Positions 41,730-51,561 of a DNA stretch of 64,000 nt are shown piece after piece; the stretch's first letter is position 1, and each line of letters begins with the position of its first letter. Where the stretch lies: assembly GCF_900182745.1 (NCBI RefSeq), contig NZ_FXTY01000003.1:124001-188000 (forward strand), read 5' to 3'. This DNA is from Shimia sagamensis (GTDB taxonomy: Bacteria; Pseudomonadota; Alphaproteobacteria; Rhodobacterales; Rhodobacteraceae). A program made the position numbers and the translations under genes. Below the pieces are notes generated by a model. It searched no databases. It worked only from the letters and a program-made list of their open reading frames with translations, and was not told the DNA's origin.

Positions 41730-43865
41730 ATGATCCCTGCGGACGATCTCGTAAATCTCATTCGCGCCTACAATCCCAAGACCAATGAAGACTTGATTCG
41801 CGCGGCCTATGACTATGGCCGCGAGATGCATGATGGTCAGTTTCGCCACTCTGGCGAACCCTATTACACTCACCCCATTGAAGTGGCCTGGATTCTGGCC
41901 GAACAGCACCTGGATGATGCCTCCATCATCACGGCGCTTTTGCACGACACCATCGAGGATACCAAAGCCTCCTATGAGTCCGTAGAAGAACTGTTCGGCG
42001 GGGAGATCGCGGGCTTGGTCGACGGTGTGACCAAGCTGACCAACCTGCAACTGTCGTCGTCTGAAACCAAACAGGCGGAAAACTTCCGCAAGCTGTTCAT
42101 GGCCATGTCCAAAGACCTGCGGGTGATTTTGGTCAAACTGGCTGACCGTCTGCACAATATGCGCACTATCAAAGCCATGCGCCCTGACAAACAGGGTCAA
42201 AAGGCGCGTGAAACCATGGATATCTATGCGCCACTTGCGGGCCGCATGGGGATGCAATGGATGCGAGACGAACTCGAAGATCTTGCGTTCAAGGTACTCA
42301 ACCCGGATGGACGGGCCTCCATCATGCGTCGTTTCATCACGCTGCAAAAAGAAACCGGCGATGTGATCGAACGCACCACCGCGGACATGCGTCTGGTGCT
42401 GGGGGAAAATGGTGTTGAAGGCGAAGTCTTTGGCCGTGCCAAAAAACCCTATTCCATTTGGCGCAAGATGCAGGAGAAGGACCAAGGCTTTTCTCGCCTG
42501 TCCGACATATATGGGTTTCGCATCATTACCGATACCGAAGACAGCTGTTACCGCGCATTAGGCATGATTCACCAGCGCTGGCGTGCGGTGCCTGGACGGT
42601 TCAAAGATTACATCAGCCAGCCAAAATCCAACGGATACCGCTCTATTCACACCACTGTGTCTGGCCGCAATGGCCGCCGTGTCGAAGTGCAAATCCGCAC
42701 TCGCCAAATGCATGACGTGGCGGAATCCGGTGTCGCGGCCCACTGGTCTTACAAAGATGGTGTGCGTGGCGAAAACCCTTTTGCGGTTGATCCGGTGAAA
42801 TGGATTTCCGGCCTGACTGAACAATTTGATGCGGAAGAAGACCACGAAGACTTCCTCGAAGCTGTTAAGCTAGAGATGTATTCGGATCAGGTTTTCTGCT
42901 TCACGCCCAAAGGCGAAGTGGTGAAGCTGCCGCGCGGTGCAACCCCTATTGATTTTGCCTATGCGATCCACACGCGCATTGGCCACGCTTGTGTTGGTGC
43001 CAAGGTCGACCATCGTCGTGTACCACTCTGGACCCGGATCAAAAATGGTCAATCGGTTGAAGTCATCACCGCTGAAGGACAGATGCCGCAGGCCACGTGG
43101 CTCGATATTGCCAAGACCGGCAAGGCTCGCACTGCTATTCGCCGCGCCCTGCGCGAGATGGATCGAGACCGCTATGTGCGCTTGGGGGCGGAATTGGCCC
43201 GATCCGCCTTTGAGCATGTGGGTAAGAAATCCACTGACAAGGCGCTTGGTCTCGCGGCCAAGCATTTGCGTCTGAAAAACAAGGACGAAGTGTTGGCGCG
43301 TTTGGGGTCCGCTGAACTCACGGCGCAAGAAGTGTTGCAAACCGTCTACCCTGACCTGGCTCCTGCGGAGACCGACGAAGTGGCGTCAGAACGGGCTGTG
43401 ATCGGCCTGTCTGTGGATCAGAGCTTTCAGCGTGCCCTGTGTTGTCAGCCGCTCCCTGGAGAGCGCATTGTAGGCATCACTTACCGTGGCCAAGGGGTGG
43501 TGGTGCACGCCATCGACTGTGACGCGCTGTCCAACTACGAAGACCAGCCGGAACGCTGGCTTGATTTGCATTGGCACGCAGGCAAACACAAGCCGATCTA
43601 TACGGTTCAACTGTTGATCACGATCGGGAATGATTCTGGGGTTCTGGGGCGACTTTGCACATTGATTGGCGAGAACAAGGCCAATATCTCTGACATGGTG
43701 TTCTTGGACCGGAAACCGGATTTTTACAGACTTCTGATCAGTGTGGATCTTGGTGACGCCGAGCATCTGCACAAGCTGATGCTGGCCTTGGAAGCAGAAA
43801 CCGACGTGGCCGAAATCGAACGCTACAGAAACCCAGATTTGGTCCGCAGTCCGCTCGCGACCTGA
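41730..43865 (+). CDS. rsh: Bifunctional (p)ppGpp synthetase/hydrolase (Rel/SpoT, Rsh)
   Basis: The 711-residue protein has the long RSH plan. An N-terminal HD hydrolase domain carries His48 (YYTHP) and HDTIEDT at 72-78. A synthetase domain near residues 220-360 includes YSIWRKMQEK, YGFRIITDT, and KSNGYRSIHTTV. A TGS domain (VFCFTPKGEVVKLPRGATPIDFAY) follows, then helical, zinc-finger-like and C-terminal ACT domains. It makes and degrades the alarmone that controls growth rate. Alphaproteobacteria typically have this single bifunctional copy. Position after rpoZ is conserved in the group. Confidence 0.96.
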   Translation: MIPADDLVNLIRAYNPKTNEDLIRAAYDYGREMHDGQFRHSGEPYYTHPIEVAWILAEQHLDDASIITALLHDTIEDTKASYESVEELFGGEIAGLVDGVTKLTNLQLSSSETKQAENFRKLFMAMSKDLRVILVKLADRLHNMRTIKAMRPDKQGQKARETMDIYAPLAGRMGMQWMRDELEDLAFKVLNPDGRASIMRRFITLQKETGDVIERTTADMRLVLGENGVEGEVFGRAKKPYSIWRKMQEKDQGFSRLSDIYGFRIITDTEDSCYRALGMIHQRWRAVPGRFKDYISQPKSNGYRSIHTTVSGRNGRRVEVQIRTRQMHDVAESGVAAHWSYKDGVRGENPFAVDPVKWISGLTEQFDAEEDHEDFLEAVKLEMYSDQVFCFTPKGEVVKLPRGATPIDFAYAIHTRIGHACVGAKVDHRRVPLWTRIKNGQSVEVITAEGQMPQATWLDIAKTGKARTAIRRALREMDRDRYVRLGAELARSAFEHVGKKSTDKALGLAAKHLRLKNKDEVLARLGSAELTAQEVLQTVYPDLAPAETDEVASERAVIGLSVDQSFQRALCCQPLPGERIVGITYRGQGVVVHAIDCDALSNYEDQPERWLDLHWHAGKHKPIYTVQLLITIGNDSGVLGRLCTLIGENKANISDMVFLDRKPDFYRLLISVDLGDAEHLHKLMLALEAETDVAEIERYRNPDLVRSPLAT

Positions 43866-43883
43866 CAAATTCGAGGAACCCCC

Positions 43884-44540
43884 GTGGTATTTAAGCGCCG
43901 CGATAGAAGACCGTTTCTCCGCATCATTGGAGAGTTTTTCTATCCCCGCGGCGGCTGGGGACGGGCGGCACGATACGTGCAACACCGCCTGCACCGTTTG
44001 CCAGGATCCGCGGAAACCATCGGGCGTGGTATCTGGGCGGGGGTCTTCACCACTTTTACGCCGTTTTATACTATGCACTTTGTGGTCGCGGCGCTGTTGG
44101 CGCGTATCCTTGGCGGCAATTTTCTGGCCGCCTTGCTGGCCACCTTCTTTGGCAATCCACTGACCTATCTGCCGATTGGCGTGGTGTCTCTCAAGACCGG
44201 GCACTTCCTGCTTGGCACCGAGTTTGAAGAGGGTGACAAAGGCACGTTGGCCGGAAAATTTGCCAACGCGGGTGCGGATCTTTGGTACAACTTCTGGGCC
44301 ATGTTCACGGATGATGTGGCGGATTGGCATGGCTTGCGCATCTTCTTTGACGAGGTGTTTTACCCCTACATGATTGGTGGCATCATTCCGGGCATCATCA
44401 CCGCAACCGTGATGTATTACCTCTCTGTGCCGGTGATCCGCGCGTATCAAAAACGCCGGTCCGCCAAATTTGCCAAACGCATCGCAAAAGCCCGCGCCCT
44501 TGCTGAAGAGCAAGCTGCCAATATCCAGCAGGACAGCTGA
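43884..44540 (+). CDS. DUF2062 membrane protein
   Basis: The 218-residue protein has the DUF2062 pattern: a basic N-terminus, RLPGSAETIGRGIWAGVFTTFTPFYTMHF, then hydrophobic helices (ALLARILGGNFLAALLATFFGNPLTYLPIG) and a C-terminal hydrophobic segment (MIGGIIPGIITATVMYYLS). A charged coiled C-terminal tail follows. The family is of unknown function. The start is a GTG at 43884 with GAGGAA upstream. Its position between rsh and pdxJ is a conserved alphaproteobacterial arrangement. Confidence 0.9.
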   Translation: MVFKRRDRRPFLRIIGEFFYPRGGWGRAARYVQHRLHRLPGSAETIGRGIWAGVFTTFTPFYTMHFVVAALLARILGGNFLAALLATFFGNPLTYLPIGVVSLKTGHFLLGTEFEEGDKGTLAGKFANAGADLWYNFWAMFTDDVADWHGLRIFFDEVFYPYMIGGIIPGIITATVMYYLSVPVIRAYQKRRSAKFAKRIAKARALAEEQAANIQQDS

Positions 44541-44649
44541 CCACCTCGGTTGCCCCGAAATTGTACCCACACAAAAAATCGGTTTTCCTTGCGTCGCACT
44601 GCCCGTAGTCTCGCCTCAAATTTGATCAAACGAACCTGGAGAATGTGCG

Positions 44650-45384
44650 ATGCTGCGTTTGGGAGTGAATATTGACCACGTGGCCACAGTGCGCAACGCA
44701 CGTGGCTCAGCTTATCCGGATCCCGTGCGTGCCGCCAAACTCGCCGAAGAGGCCGGTGCTGACGGCATCACCGCCCACCTGCGCGAAGATCGCCGCCATA
44801 TCGCAGATGCAGATATCGACGCGTTGATGGAGGCCCTCTCCGTACCTCTCAACTTTGAGATGGCAGCGACCGACGAGATGCAGGCCATTGCTCTGCGCCA
44901 CAAACCACATGCGGTCTGCATCGTGCCGGAGAAGCGTGAGGAGCGCACCACCGAGGGCGGCCTCGAAGTGGCCCGTGAGGAAAACAAACTTGCGCATTTC
45001 ATCGCTCCACTGCGGGACGCCGGGTGCCGTGTGTCGATTTTCATTGCGGCGGATGAAGCCCAAATTGAAGCAGCCAATCGCATCGGGGCTCAGGTCATTG
45101 AACTGCACACCGGCGCCTATTGTGATTTTCACGCCGAAGGTCGGTTTGAAGAGCGCGATGCTGAGTTGGCTCGCCTGACTAATATGGCCAGTTTTGCCCA
45201 CGCTCTCGGCCTCGAAGTGCACGCCGGCCACGGTCTGACTTACGAGACCGTGCAACCCATCGCAGCACAGCCAGAGGTGATGGAACTCAACATCGGGCAC
45301 TTCCTGATTGGTGAGTCGATTTTCCGCGGTCTTGCCCCTGCAATTGAAGAAATGCGCCGCCTCATGGATGATGCACGGGCATGA
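44650..45384 (+). CDS. pdxJ: Pyridoxine 5'-phosphate synthase
   Basis: The 244-residue TIM-barrel protein matches Pdx[17 protein letters not shown] at the N-terminus, [36 protein letters not shown], and [11 protein letters not shown] with [18 protein letters not shown] at the end. It condenses deoxyxylulose phosphate with aminoacetone phosphate to make pyridoxine phosphate. The alanine dehydrogenase, MalY-like and CobC enzymes in this window use or relate to PLP chemistry. A GGAG site precedes the ATG. acpS follows three genes later. Confidence 0.97.
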   Translation: MLRLGVNIDHVATVRNARGSAYPDPVRAAKLAEEAGADGITAHLREDRRHIADADIDALMEALSVPLNFEMAATDEMQAIALRHKPHAVCIVPEKREERTTEGGLEVAREENKLAHFIAPLRDAGCRVSIFIAADEAQIEAANRIGAQVIELHTGAYCDFHAEGRFEERDAELARLTNMASFAHALGLEVHAGHGLTYETVQPIAAQPEVMELNIGHFLIGESIFRGLAPAIEEMRRLMDDARA

Positions 45385-45400
45385 CCCTGAAAGGACTTCC

Positions 45401-45841
45401 ATGGAACTAAATTTGCGGCGTTACGCATACTTTTATGGCGCGATTATGCTGGTTGTAACAGCGGTTGATATGGCCTTGGCCCAATGGACAAGCACCGATC
45501 TGCCTGCTGGTATGAGTGTCTGGTTGCCTGCGATAACGGCGGCGCAAGACTTGGGCATGCGCCACGGAAAACTCACTCAAACACCTTTGCCCAAGGCGAT
45601 GGCCTGGCGTCTCGCTTGGCCGCTGACGGCCGTGGCCGCAGGTATTCAGCTGGTCTATGCAGGCCTTTCGATTGGCGTGATGTCGGCTTTGGGATATGAT
45701 ATGTTGTCAGTTCTTTCGGTGATCAGCCTGCAAGTCTGGGCGCTGGTGATCGTGGGATTGGTTGTGTTGGTCTACGTCACCAACCGGATATTTCTTGGGA
45801 TGGGTGTGCGCGGCGGCATAAAGGCCGCGAGCAAGGTTTAG
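45401..45841 (+). CDS. Small membrane protein, ABZJ_00895-like
   Basis: The 146-residue protein has four hydrophobic segments, near residues 9-27, 40-52, 68-92 and 105-130, with short polar loops. The size and pattern resemble the small ABZJ_00895 inner-membrane family, of unknown function; this is a loose match. AAGGA lies 6 bases before the ATG at 45401. It lies 16 bases after pdxJ and 8 bases before the LysE-type gene, so it is part of the same plus-strand run. Confidence 0.68.
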   Translation: MELNLRRYAYFYGAIMLVVTAVDMALAQWTSTDLPAGMSVWLPAITAAQDLGMRHGKLTQTPLPKAMAWRLAWPLTAVAAGIQLVYAGLSIGVMSALGYDMLSVLSVISLQVWALVIVGLVVLVYVTNRIFLGMGVRGGIKAASKV

Positions 45842-45849
45842 GCTCTCTT

Positions 45850-46476
45850 ATGATCACTCCGGAGTTCATCGCAATTTGGATTGCATGGCTCATGGCCGGC
45901 GGCTCCCCTGGGCCCGCGACCATGGGCATCGCCGGCACCGCCATGTCCGAAGGTCGTCGGTCCGCTTTGGCTTTTGCGCTGGGCATTCTCGCTGGGTCTG
46001 CCAGTTGGGGTATCGCCGCTGCCCTGGGCCTCTCCGCCGTTATGTTGGCCAATGTCTGGATATTTGAGCTCCTGCGATATGCCGGTGCAGCTTATCTTGG
46101 CTGGCTGGCGGTCAAAGCCCTCCAGCGTGCCATTGCCAAAGACACAACCGCCGCTGCAGGCACGCCTTTTAAAGGGAACTTCCAAACGCTGTTTGCCAAA
46201 GGCGCGGCGGTGCACATCACCAACCCCAAAGCCATTCTCAGCTGGGCGTCAATCTATGCAATCGTAGCTCCGGCAGATGCCACCCCGGCCACATTGTTTG
46301 GTTACTTTGCCGCGCTGTTTGCGGGCTCAATTCTGATCTTCATCGGTTACGCCTTCCTATTCTCCTCTCCTGCCATTGTGCGGGGATATCGCCGCGCCAG
46401 CCGCGCTTTTGACTTCGCCTTTGCGGGCTTTTTTGGCTTTGCGGGTTACAAAATCCTGACAGCGAGGCTGCAATGA
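45850..46476 (+). CDS. LysE/RhtB-family exporter
   Basis: The 208-residue protein has the LysE/RhtB hallmarks: AGGSPGPATMGIAGTAMSEGRRSALAFALG after the first helix, about six hydrophobic segments, and VHITNPKAILSWASIYA in the centre. It should export an amino acid or similar metabolite. It sits in the pdxJ-to-acpS interval, where a transporter insertion is not part of the core arrangement. Its stop overlaps the Dabb gene start by 4 bases (ATGA), so the two are coupled. Confidence 0.9.
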   Translation: MITPEFIAIWIAWLMAGGSPGPATMGIAGTAMSEGRRSALAFALGILAGSASWGIAAALGLSAVMLANVWIFELLRYAGAAYLGWLAVKALQRAIAKDTTAAAGTPFKGNFQTLFAKGAAVHITNPKAILSWASIYAIVAPADATPATLFGYFAALFAGSILIFIGYAFLFSSPAIVRGYRRASRAFDFAFAGFFGFAGYKILTARLQ

Positions 46477-46784
46477 TCCGCCACTGCGTGATGCTGAATG
46501 TGCCGGCGGGTGCTCAAGAGGAGTTGAAAGCTGTCCTGGCGGGATTGGCTGACCTTGTGCAGGCGCTGGATGGCTGTTGTGGGTTTGCTGCTGGCCCAAA
46601 CCGGGATTTTGAAGGCAAATCTCCCAATCATCCTTTTGGCTTCATGTTTGACGCCAAAGATGAAGCGGCATTGCAAGCTTATGCGGACCATCCAGAGCAC
46701 AAGGCTCTTGGCGCAAAACTTGTCAGCCTGTGCCAAGACGGTGCAGATGGCATCGTCGTTTATGATATAGAGGTGTCCGCATGA
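46473..46784 (+). CDS. Dabb-family (stress-responsive alpha/beta barrel) protein
   Basis: The 103-residue protein has the Dabb pattern: [67 protein letters not shown] and an end strand [10 protein letters not shown]. Dabb proteins are dimeric ferredoxin-like barrels of uncertain role; some are induced by stress. Both ends overlap neighbours by four bases, with the LysE-type gene upstream and acpS downstream, so it is read as a middle cistron. No catalytic residues can be assigned. Confidence 0.85.
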   Translation: MIRHCVMLNVPAGAQEELKAVLAGLADLVQALDGCCGFAAGPNRDFEGKSPNHPFGFMFDAKDEAALQAYADHPEHKALGAKLVSLCQDGADGIVVYDIEVSA

Positions 46785-47203
46785 TCCTCGGAATAGGCTC
46801 CGATCTCGCCAACATCGACCGCATCGCGGGCACAATCGACCGGTTTGGGGATCGCTTCAAAAATCGCGTGTTCACCGACATTGAACAGGCCAAAGCTGAA
46901 CGGCGCCGTGATTCCGTTGGCACGTACGCGAAGCGCTGGGCAGCCAAAGAAGCGTGCTCAAAGGCGCTCGGTACGGGTCTTGCAATGGGCATCAGCTGGA
47001 AAGACATGGCCGTGTCCAATCTGCGCTCTGGCCAACCTGTTATGGAAGTCACCGGTTGGGCCAAGGAGCGTTTGGAGAAAATGACCCCCCCCGGGCATGA
47101 GGCGATTATTCACGTCACTTTGACCGATGATCACCCCTGGGCGCAGGCGTTTGTGGTGATTGAAGCCCGTGCAATCACAGAAGAGTCCACGCCGTCGGGT
47201 TGA
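46781..47203 (+). CDS. acpS: Holo-[acyl-carrier-protein] synthase
   Basis: The 140-residue protein matches AcpS, which transfers phosphopantetheine from coenzyme A to acyl carrier protein. Asp8 in [14 protein letters not shown] and Glu57 in [16 protein letters not shown] are the magnesium ligands expected in the family. Its start overlaps the Dabb gene stop by 4 bases. lepB begins 69 bases on. Position between pdxJ and lepB is conserved in alphaproteobacteria. Confidence 0.96.
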   Translation: MILGIGSDLANIDRIAGTIDRFGDRFKNRVFTDIEQAKAERRRDSVGTYAKRWAAKEACSKALGTGLAMGISWKDMAVSNLRSGQPVMEVTGWAKERLEKMTPPGHEAIIHVTLTDDHPWAQAFVVIEARAITEESTPSG

Positions 47204-47272
47204 CAGTAAGGCCGCGCGCCCGCATGTAACCTCAGACCAAAAATGGCTGTAAATCGAGCGGAGACAGACCCT

Positions 47273-48112
47273 ATGGCGGAAAAAGCCAAAAGCGACAGCG
47301 GCATCGTCGAGACCATCAAAACGATCTTCTGGGCGCTCTTGATCGCCGGTGTGTTCCGCACCCTGTTCTTTCAGCCATTCTGGATTCCATCAGGCTCCAT
47401 GAAAGACACTCTGCTGATTGGGGATTTCTTGTTTGTGAACAAGATGACCTATGGCTACTCCTATTCATCTTGTCCTTCGGTGCGTATCCCGGCCATTGGC
47501 GTGAATGTGGATGCCAAAGATCTTTGCGGCTGGATGGGCAAAGGCAGCAATGATCGCTTTATGGGCGGCGAGCCTGAGCGTGGCGATGTTGTGGTGTTCC
47601 GCCATCCAGTGACCGGTTTTGATTTCATCAAACGTTTGATCGGTTTGCCCGGCGACAAAGTACAGATCAAGAATGGCGTTGTGCATCTCAACGGTGTTGC
47701 GGTGAAACGTGAAGACGGCGGCGTGTTCCGCGAGGAATATGGCCCGCAAGGTCCCCAAGGCCATCGCCCACGTTGCGAAAACGGTCCGGTTGGCAATGGT
47801 GGTGTTTGCGCCAAGTCTCGGATCATTGAGACCCTGCCAAACGGGGTGAGCTACAGCACACTGAACATCACGGATCAGCAATCGGATCACACCGGTGTCT
47901 ATACCGTGCCCGAAGGCCACTTCTTCTTTATGGGCGACAACCGCGACAACTCCACTGACAGCCGTGTGCCACAAGCCGCGCGCGGCGTGGGCTTTGTGCC
48001 ATATGAAAACTTGATTGGTCGTGCGGACCGCATCATGTTCTCTTCGGCTGGCCGGTCGATGTTTGCCTTCTGGACGTGGCGCAGTGATCGGTTCTTCAAA
48101 GGCGTGGAGTGA
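47273..48112 (+). CDS. lepB: Signal peptidase I
   Basis: The 279-residue protein matches signal peptidase I. One N-terminal membrane segment (IFWALLIAGVFRTLFF) precedes the catalytic Ser42 in PSGSMKDTLLIGD. The general base is Lys120 in DFIKRLIGLPGDK, and box E is GDNRDNSTDSR. It removes signal peptides from exported proteins on the periplasmic face of the inner membrane. The ATG at 47273 fits the family start and has GGAG nine bases upstream. An in-frame start at 47243 is less likely. rnc follows 7 bases on. Confidence 0.96.
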   Translation: MAEKAKSDSGIVETIKTIFWALLIAGVFRTLFFQPFWIPSGSMKDTLLIGDFLFVNKMTYGYSYSSCPSVRIPAIGVNVDAKDLCGWMGKGSNDRFMGGEPERGDVVVFRHPVTGFDFIKRLIGLPGDKVQIKNGVVHLNGVAVKREDGGVFREEYGPQGPQGHRPRCENGPVGNGGVCAKSRIIETLPNGVSYSTLNITDQQSDHTGVYTVPEGHFFFMGDNRDNSTDSRVPQAARGVGFVPYENLIGRADRIMFSSAGRSMFAFWTWRSDRFFKGVE

Positions 48113-48119
48113 TTAGGCC

Positions 48120-48800
48120 GTGAAGCTCTCTGCAGATTTAAAAGCGCTTGAAGCGCGGCTGGGACACACTTTTTCCCGCCCCGATCTGTTGGTGCGCGCG
48201 GTCACGCATTCCTCGATGTCCTCTCCCACACGCCAGGACAACCAACGCCTGGAATTTCTGGGCGATCGGGTGCTTGGATTGGTGATGTCAGAAGCGCTTT
48301 TGGAACACGACAAATCCGCCGCCGAAGGTACCTTGGCCCCTCGTTTTAACGCGCTGGTGCGCAAAGAGGCCTGCGCGGACGTGGCCCGCGAGATTGATCT
48401 TGGTGAGGCTCTCAAGCTGGGGCGTTCCGAAATGATGTCTGGCGGACGCCGCAAAGAGGCGCTGCTGGGCGACGCAATGGAAGCTGTGTTGGCGGCTGTC
48501 TACCGCGATGCCGGCTTTGACGTTGCGAAGGCATTGATCTTGCGTCTTTGGGGCGCTCGTGTGCACACCGTTGACGCCGACGCGCGCGATCCTAAAACTT
48601 CGCTGCAGGAATGGGCGCAAGCTCGAAAACTACCGCCCCCCAAGTACGAATTGGTCAAACGCTCTGGTCCGGATCACGCACCAGTGTTCACCATTGCTGC
48701 AAAGCTTGAAAACGGTGCTTCTGCACAAGCCACGGACAATTCCAAACGCAAAGCGGAGCAAGCTGCCGCCAGCGCACTATTGGCGCAAGTGAACAGTTAA
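48120..48800 (+). CDS. rnc: Ribonuclease III
   Basis: The 226-residue protein has an N-terminal RNase III domain with Glu45 and Asp49 in [15 protein letters not shown] and Asp118 and Glu121 in [14 protein letters not shown]-terminal double-stranded RNA-binding domain begins near [11 protein letters not shown]. It processes rRNA precursors and double-stranded RNA. The start is GTG at 48120, just 7 bases after lepB. The lepB-rnc-era order is conserved. Confidence 0.96.
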   Translation: MKLSADLKALEARLGHTFSRPDLLVRAVTHSSMSSPTRQDNQRLEFLGDRVLGLVMSEALLEHDKSAAEGTLAPRFNALVRKEACADVAREIDLGEALKLGRSEMMSGGRRKEALLGDAMEAVLAAVYRDAGFDVAKALILRLWGARVHTVDADARDPKTSLQEWAQARKLPPPKYELVKRSGPDHAPVFTIAAKLENGASAQATDNSKRKAEQAAASALLAQVNS

Positions 48801-48910
48801 GTACAAGGTAGTTGCATAGCGCCCTTGCAAAGCTAACCCTAGCCCTACTTGGCAAAGTAAGCTACAGACGCGCCTTAACTCGTAAAATGGCTGACACAAA
48901 GGCAGACCCT

Positions 48911-49819
48911 ATGACCAAACGCGCCGGATTCGTTGCCCTAATCGGAGAGCCCAACGCGGGCAAATCCACGCTCACCAACCAAATGGTGGGGGCAAAGGTC
49001 TCGATCGTGACTCATAAGGTGCAAACCACCCGCTCCCGCATCCGTGGTGTGGCCATGGAAGGTGAGAGCCAGCTGGTGTTTGTGGATACACCCGGTCTGT
49101 TCGCCCCACGCCGTCGTTTGGACCGCGCCATGGTGGCGGCCGCTTGGGGTGGCGCGGCAGATGCCGATGTGATTGTGATGATGGTCGAGGCGCATCGTGG
49201 CGTGACCAAAGGTGTCGAAGCCATTCTGGAGCGCCTACAAGAGTTTGGTGAAGGACGCCGGGTCGCGCTGGCAATCAACAAAATTGACCGCGTGAAATCC
49301 GATGTGCTTTTGGCACTGACCCAAGATCTGAACGAGCGCTATCCCTTCATCGAAACCTTTATGATCTCGGCTGAAAAAGGCTTTGGTTGTGCTGATCTGC
49401 GCACTTGGTTGGCCAAGGAGCTGCCAGAAGGCCCATGGTTGTATCCGGAAGATCAGATCGCTGATCTGCCAATGCGCATGATTGCTGCCGAAATCACCCG
49501 TGAAAAGCTGACCCTGCGCCTGCATCAGGAACTGCCGTATCAGATGACGGTGGAAACCGAGAGCTGGGATGAGCGCAAAGACGGCTCCGCCCGCGTTGAT
49601 CAGATGATCTATGTGATGCGCGATGGCCATAAAGGCATTGTGCTGGGCAACAAAGGTGAGACCATCAAGGCAGTCTCAAAGGCTGCGCGTGAAGAGCTTG
49701 AAGAATTCATGGGGCGCCGCATCCACCTATTCTTGCAGGTAAAAGTCCGCCCGAACTGGCTCGAAGAGAAAGAACGATATTCCGAAATGGGACTTAAGTT
49801 CAGCGACGGAAACGCATGA
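48911..49819 (+). CDS. era: GTPase Era
   Basis: The 302-residue protein matches Era. A GTPase domain carries G1 GEPNAGKST at 12-20, G3 DTPGL, and G4 NKID, and a C-terminal KH domain carries GHKGIVLGNKGETIKAVSKAAREELE. It binds 16S rRNA and helps 30S assembly. The ATG at 48911 fits the family start; an in-frame ATG at 48887 is possible but would add eight residues. The 110-base gap after rnc suggests a second promoter. The last 20 bases overlap a convergent small membrane protein gene. Confidence 0.95.
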   Translation: MTKRAGFVALIGEPNAGKSTLTNQMVGAKVSIVTHKVQTTRSRIRGVAMEGESQLVFVDTPGLFAPRRRLDRAMVAAAWGGAADADVIVMMVEAHRGVTKGVEAILERLQEFGEGRRVALAINKIDRVKSDVLLALTQDLNERYPFIETFMISAEKGFGCADLRTWLAKELPEGPWLYPEDQIADLPMRMIAAEITREKLTLRLHQELPYQMTVETESWDERKDGSARVDQMIYVMRDGHKGIVLGNKGETIKAVSKAAREELEEFMGRRIHLFLQVKVRPNWLEEKERYSEMGLKFSDGNA

Positions 49820-49988
49820 CGGCTATCAAGCCCCAAACGATTGCAGCCACGGCAAACAGCGCGATCGCAATGTGGTTTGCGGACATTTTTTCGGACGGGA
49901 TCAATCCTGCGGCCTCAAGCCCAATAAGTACCAACGCAGCCAAAAACATAAGCCGCACCGTCCATGGAATTTTGAGTTCCGGGCGCAT
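49800..49988 (-). CDS. Small membrane protein of unknown function
   Basis: The 62-residue protein has two hydrophobic segments (residues 13-29 and 39-58), a polar loop with PSEKMSANH and a basic end (MRFRR). AAGGA lies 11 bases before the ATG. It is convergent with era and overlaps its final 20 bases. I do not recognise the family. The ribosome site and membrane composition support a real gene. Confidence 0.6.
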   Translation of the reverse strand: MRPELKIPWTVRLMFLAALVLIGLEAAGLIPSEKMSANHIAIALFAVAAIVWGLIAVMRFRR

Positions 49989-50060
49989 TTTTCAAAGTCC
50001 TTGCATACCAATTACCCGCAAGGCGGGTGTGATCTACTACCATAGGTTTAATGAGTTGTC

Positions 50061-50390
50061 ATGCGGTTAACAGCGGAGTTTTGGGTGCACGCCTATTTGG
50101 CGCGTTTACGGTTGACCGATATACCCGCCTTTGTCGTGGCGCATGGTGACGACACTGCCGGTGCGGTATTGGTGAAGCTCAATACACTGGACGGCAACGC
50201 CATTGTTTTTCAGCGCAGCTTTGACCTTATGACTGGAGATCGCAAATGGGTTACTCTCGCTGAAGGTGAAGAGGCCGAGGTCGATGCTGCCCTGGCTCGG
50301 CAACGCAGTTTTGATACCGATGTTTGGGTGATCGAGGTTGAAGATCGCCAAGGTCGCCATTTGTTGGACGAACCAGGGCTGTCAGATTAA
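50061..50390 (+). CDS. DUF1491 family protein
   Basis: The 109-residue protein matches DUF1491 from end to end: LTAEFWVHAYLARLRL at the start, PAFVVAHGDDTAGAVLVKLNTLDG and the end block DTDVWVIEVEDRQGRHLL. The family is a small alphaproteobacterial protein of unknown function. It lies between era and recO on the same strand, an arrangement common in the group. The ATG at 50061 has no strong ribosome site. Confidence 0.88.
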   Translation: MRLTAEFWVHAYLARLRLTDIPAFVVAHGDDTAGAVLVKLNTLDGNAIVFQRSFDLMTGDRKWVTLAEGEEAEVDAALARQRSFDTDVWVIEVEDRQGRHLLDEPGLSD

Positions 50391-50450
50391 GATAATAATC
50401 TGCTTTCCTTTCCGCCAACCAAAGGCTTTTCTGCATACAAAGGAGAGGCC

Positions 50451-51182
50451 ATGGACTGGCGCGATCAGGGCTTTGTGCTCAGCACACGCAAACACGGAGA
50501 AACCTCGGTGATCTTGGAGGTTTTTACGGCAGATCACGGTCGCCATGCAGGTGTGGTACGTGGCGGCGTGAGCCGAAAGATGACCCCTATTCTCCAGCCG
50601 GGTGGACAGCTTGACCTCGCCTGGCGGGCGCGTTTGGCGGATCACATTGGCAGTTTCACTGTTGAACCGATGCGATCGCGTGCGGCGGCCCTATCAGACA
50701 GATTTGCGCTTGCAGGCCTCAATGCCGTAACAGCCTTACTGGCTTTCTGTTTGCCGGATCGTGAGCCGCATTCAGAACTTTACGCCAAAAGCAGTCAACT
50801 GCTTGATCTCTTGGGGCAAAATGACCTCTGGCCACTTGCCTATTTGAAATGGGAAATAGCGCTTTTGACGGAGCTTGGCTATGGCCTTGATCTCACCGAA
50901 TGTGCGGTCACAGGCAGCACCCAAGACCTGATCTATGTGTCCCCAAAATCCGGCCGCGCGGTGTCCTCAAAGGGGGCGGGGGAGTGGGCAGACCGCCTTT
51001 TGCCTCTTCCGCCAATTCTGCGAGATGAAGGGGATGCGCCTGACGGCGAAATCCTTCAAGCGCTCTCAACCACTGGCTATTTTCTATCCGAAAAACTGGC
51101 TCCGGACCTTGGCAACAAGCCTTTGCCAGAGGCCCGCGCCCGTTTTGTGGATCTCTTTCGGCGGCGGCTTAATGCCCCCTAA
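50451..51182 (+). CDS. recO: DNA repair protein RecO
   Basis: The 243-residue protein matches RecO. An N-terminal OB domain begins [37 protein letters not shown], and a helical C-terminal part has [24 protein letters not shown]. RecO loads RecA onto SSB-coated DNA with RecR in gap repair. AAAGGAGAG precedes the ATG by 5 bases. It ends the core cluster, and its last 14 bases overlap the stop of the convergent META-domain gene. Confidence 0.95.
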   Translation: MDWRDQGFVLSTRKHGETSVILEVFTADHGRHAGVVRGGVSRKMTPILQPGGQLDLAWRARLADHIGSFTVEPMRSRAAALSDRFALAGLNAVTALLAFCLPDREPHSELYAKSSQLLDLLGQNDLWPLAYLKWEIALLTELGYGLDLTECAVTGSTQDLIYVSPKSGRAVSSKGAGEWADRLLPLPPILRDEGDAPDGEILQALSTTGYFLSEKLAPDLGNKPLPEARARFVDLFRRRLNAP

Positions 51183-51561
51183 ACGCCATCTCGCGTCCGG
51201 CATCATTGCTCATTAGCAAGCGGTCGCCAGACACCTCCACCAAAGTCATTTCCATCATAGAGGTCAAAAAGGCTTCTTCGTCGTCGATGTCGGAGCAGTA
51301 CAGCTCCTCAACGAAGTCAACTTGTATCGCAATCCAAGGGTACGGTTTTCTTTGTGAACCGGAAAATCCATTACACGGCCCCATGCCATTAACGCTGCCA
51401 TGTGGGCCAAACGCAACCACCGCCGAATAGTCAACGGGCGCGCCGTCTACTTCGCTTAATTGCCAGTCGTAGTTCATGCCACCGTGTTTTGTGAGCGTAT
51501 CTGTTGGGTCACACGCGGCCAATCCCAAGATTGCCGTTACAGCAAGAAATCCAAATCTCAT
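51169..51561 (-). CDS. META-domain lipoprotein (HslJ-like)
   Basis: The 130-residue protein begins with a lipoprotein signal peptide ending in the lipobox LAAC (Cys about residue 17). The mature part resembles a META domain: [38 protein letters not shown], where GPCNGF is the family hallmark, then [18 protein letters not shown] and DRLLMSN. It is probably lipid-anchored to an envelope membrane. Its start overlaps the upstream TetR gene stop by 4 bases, so the two form one transcript. The overlap with recO is convergent. Confidence 0.85.
   Translation of the reverse strand: MRFGFLAVTAILGLAACDPTDTLTKHGGMNYDWQLSEVDGAPVDYSAVVAFGPHGSVNGMGPCNGFSGSQRKPYPWIAIQVDFVEELYCSDIDDEEAFLTSMMEMTLVEVSGDRLLMSNDAGREMAFRGH

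Noticed and set aside
43386-44570. Long minus-strand frame opposite rsh and the DUF2062 gene
   Set aside because: It spans two well-supported plus-strand genes and has no domain or ribosome site.
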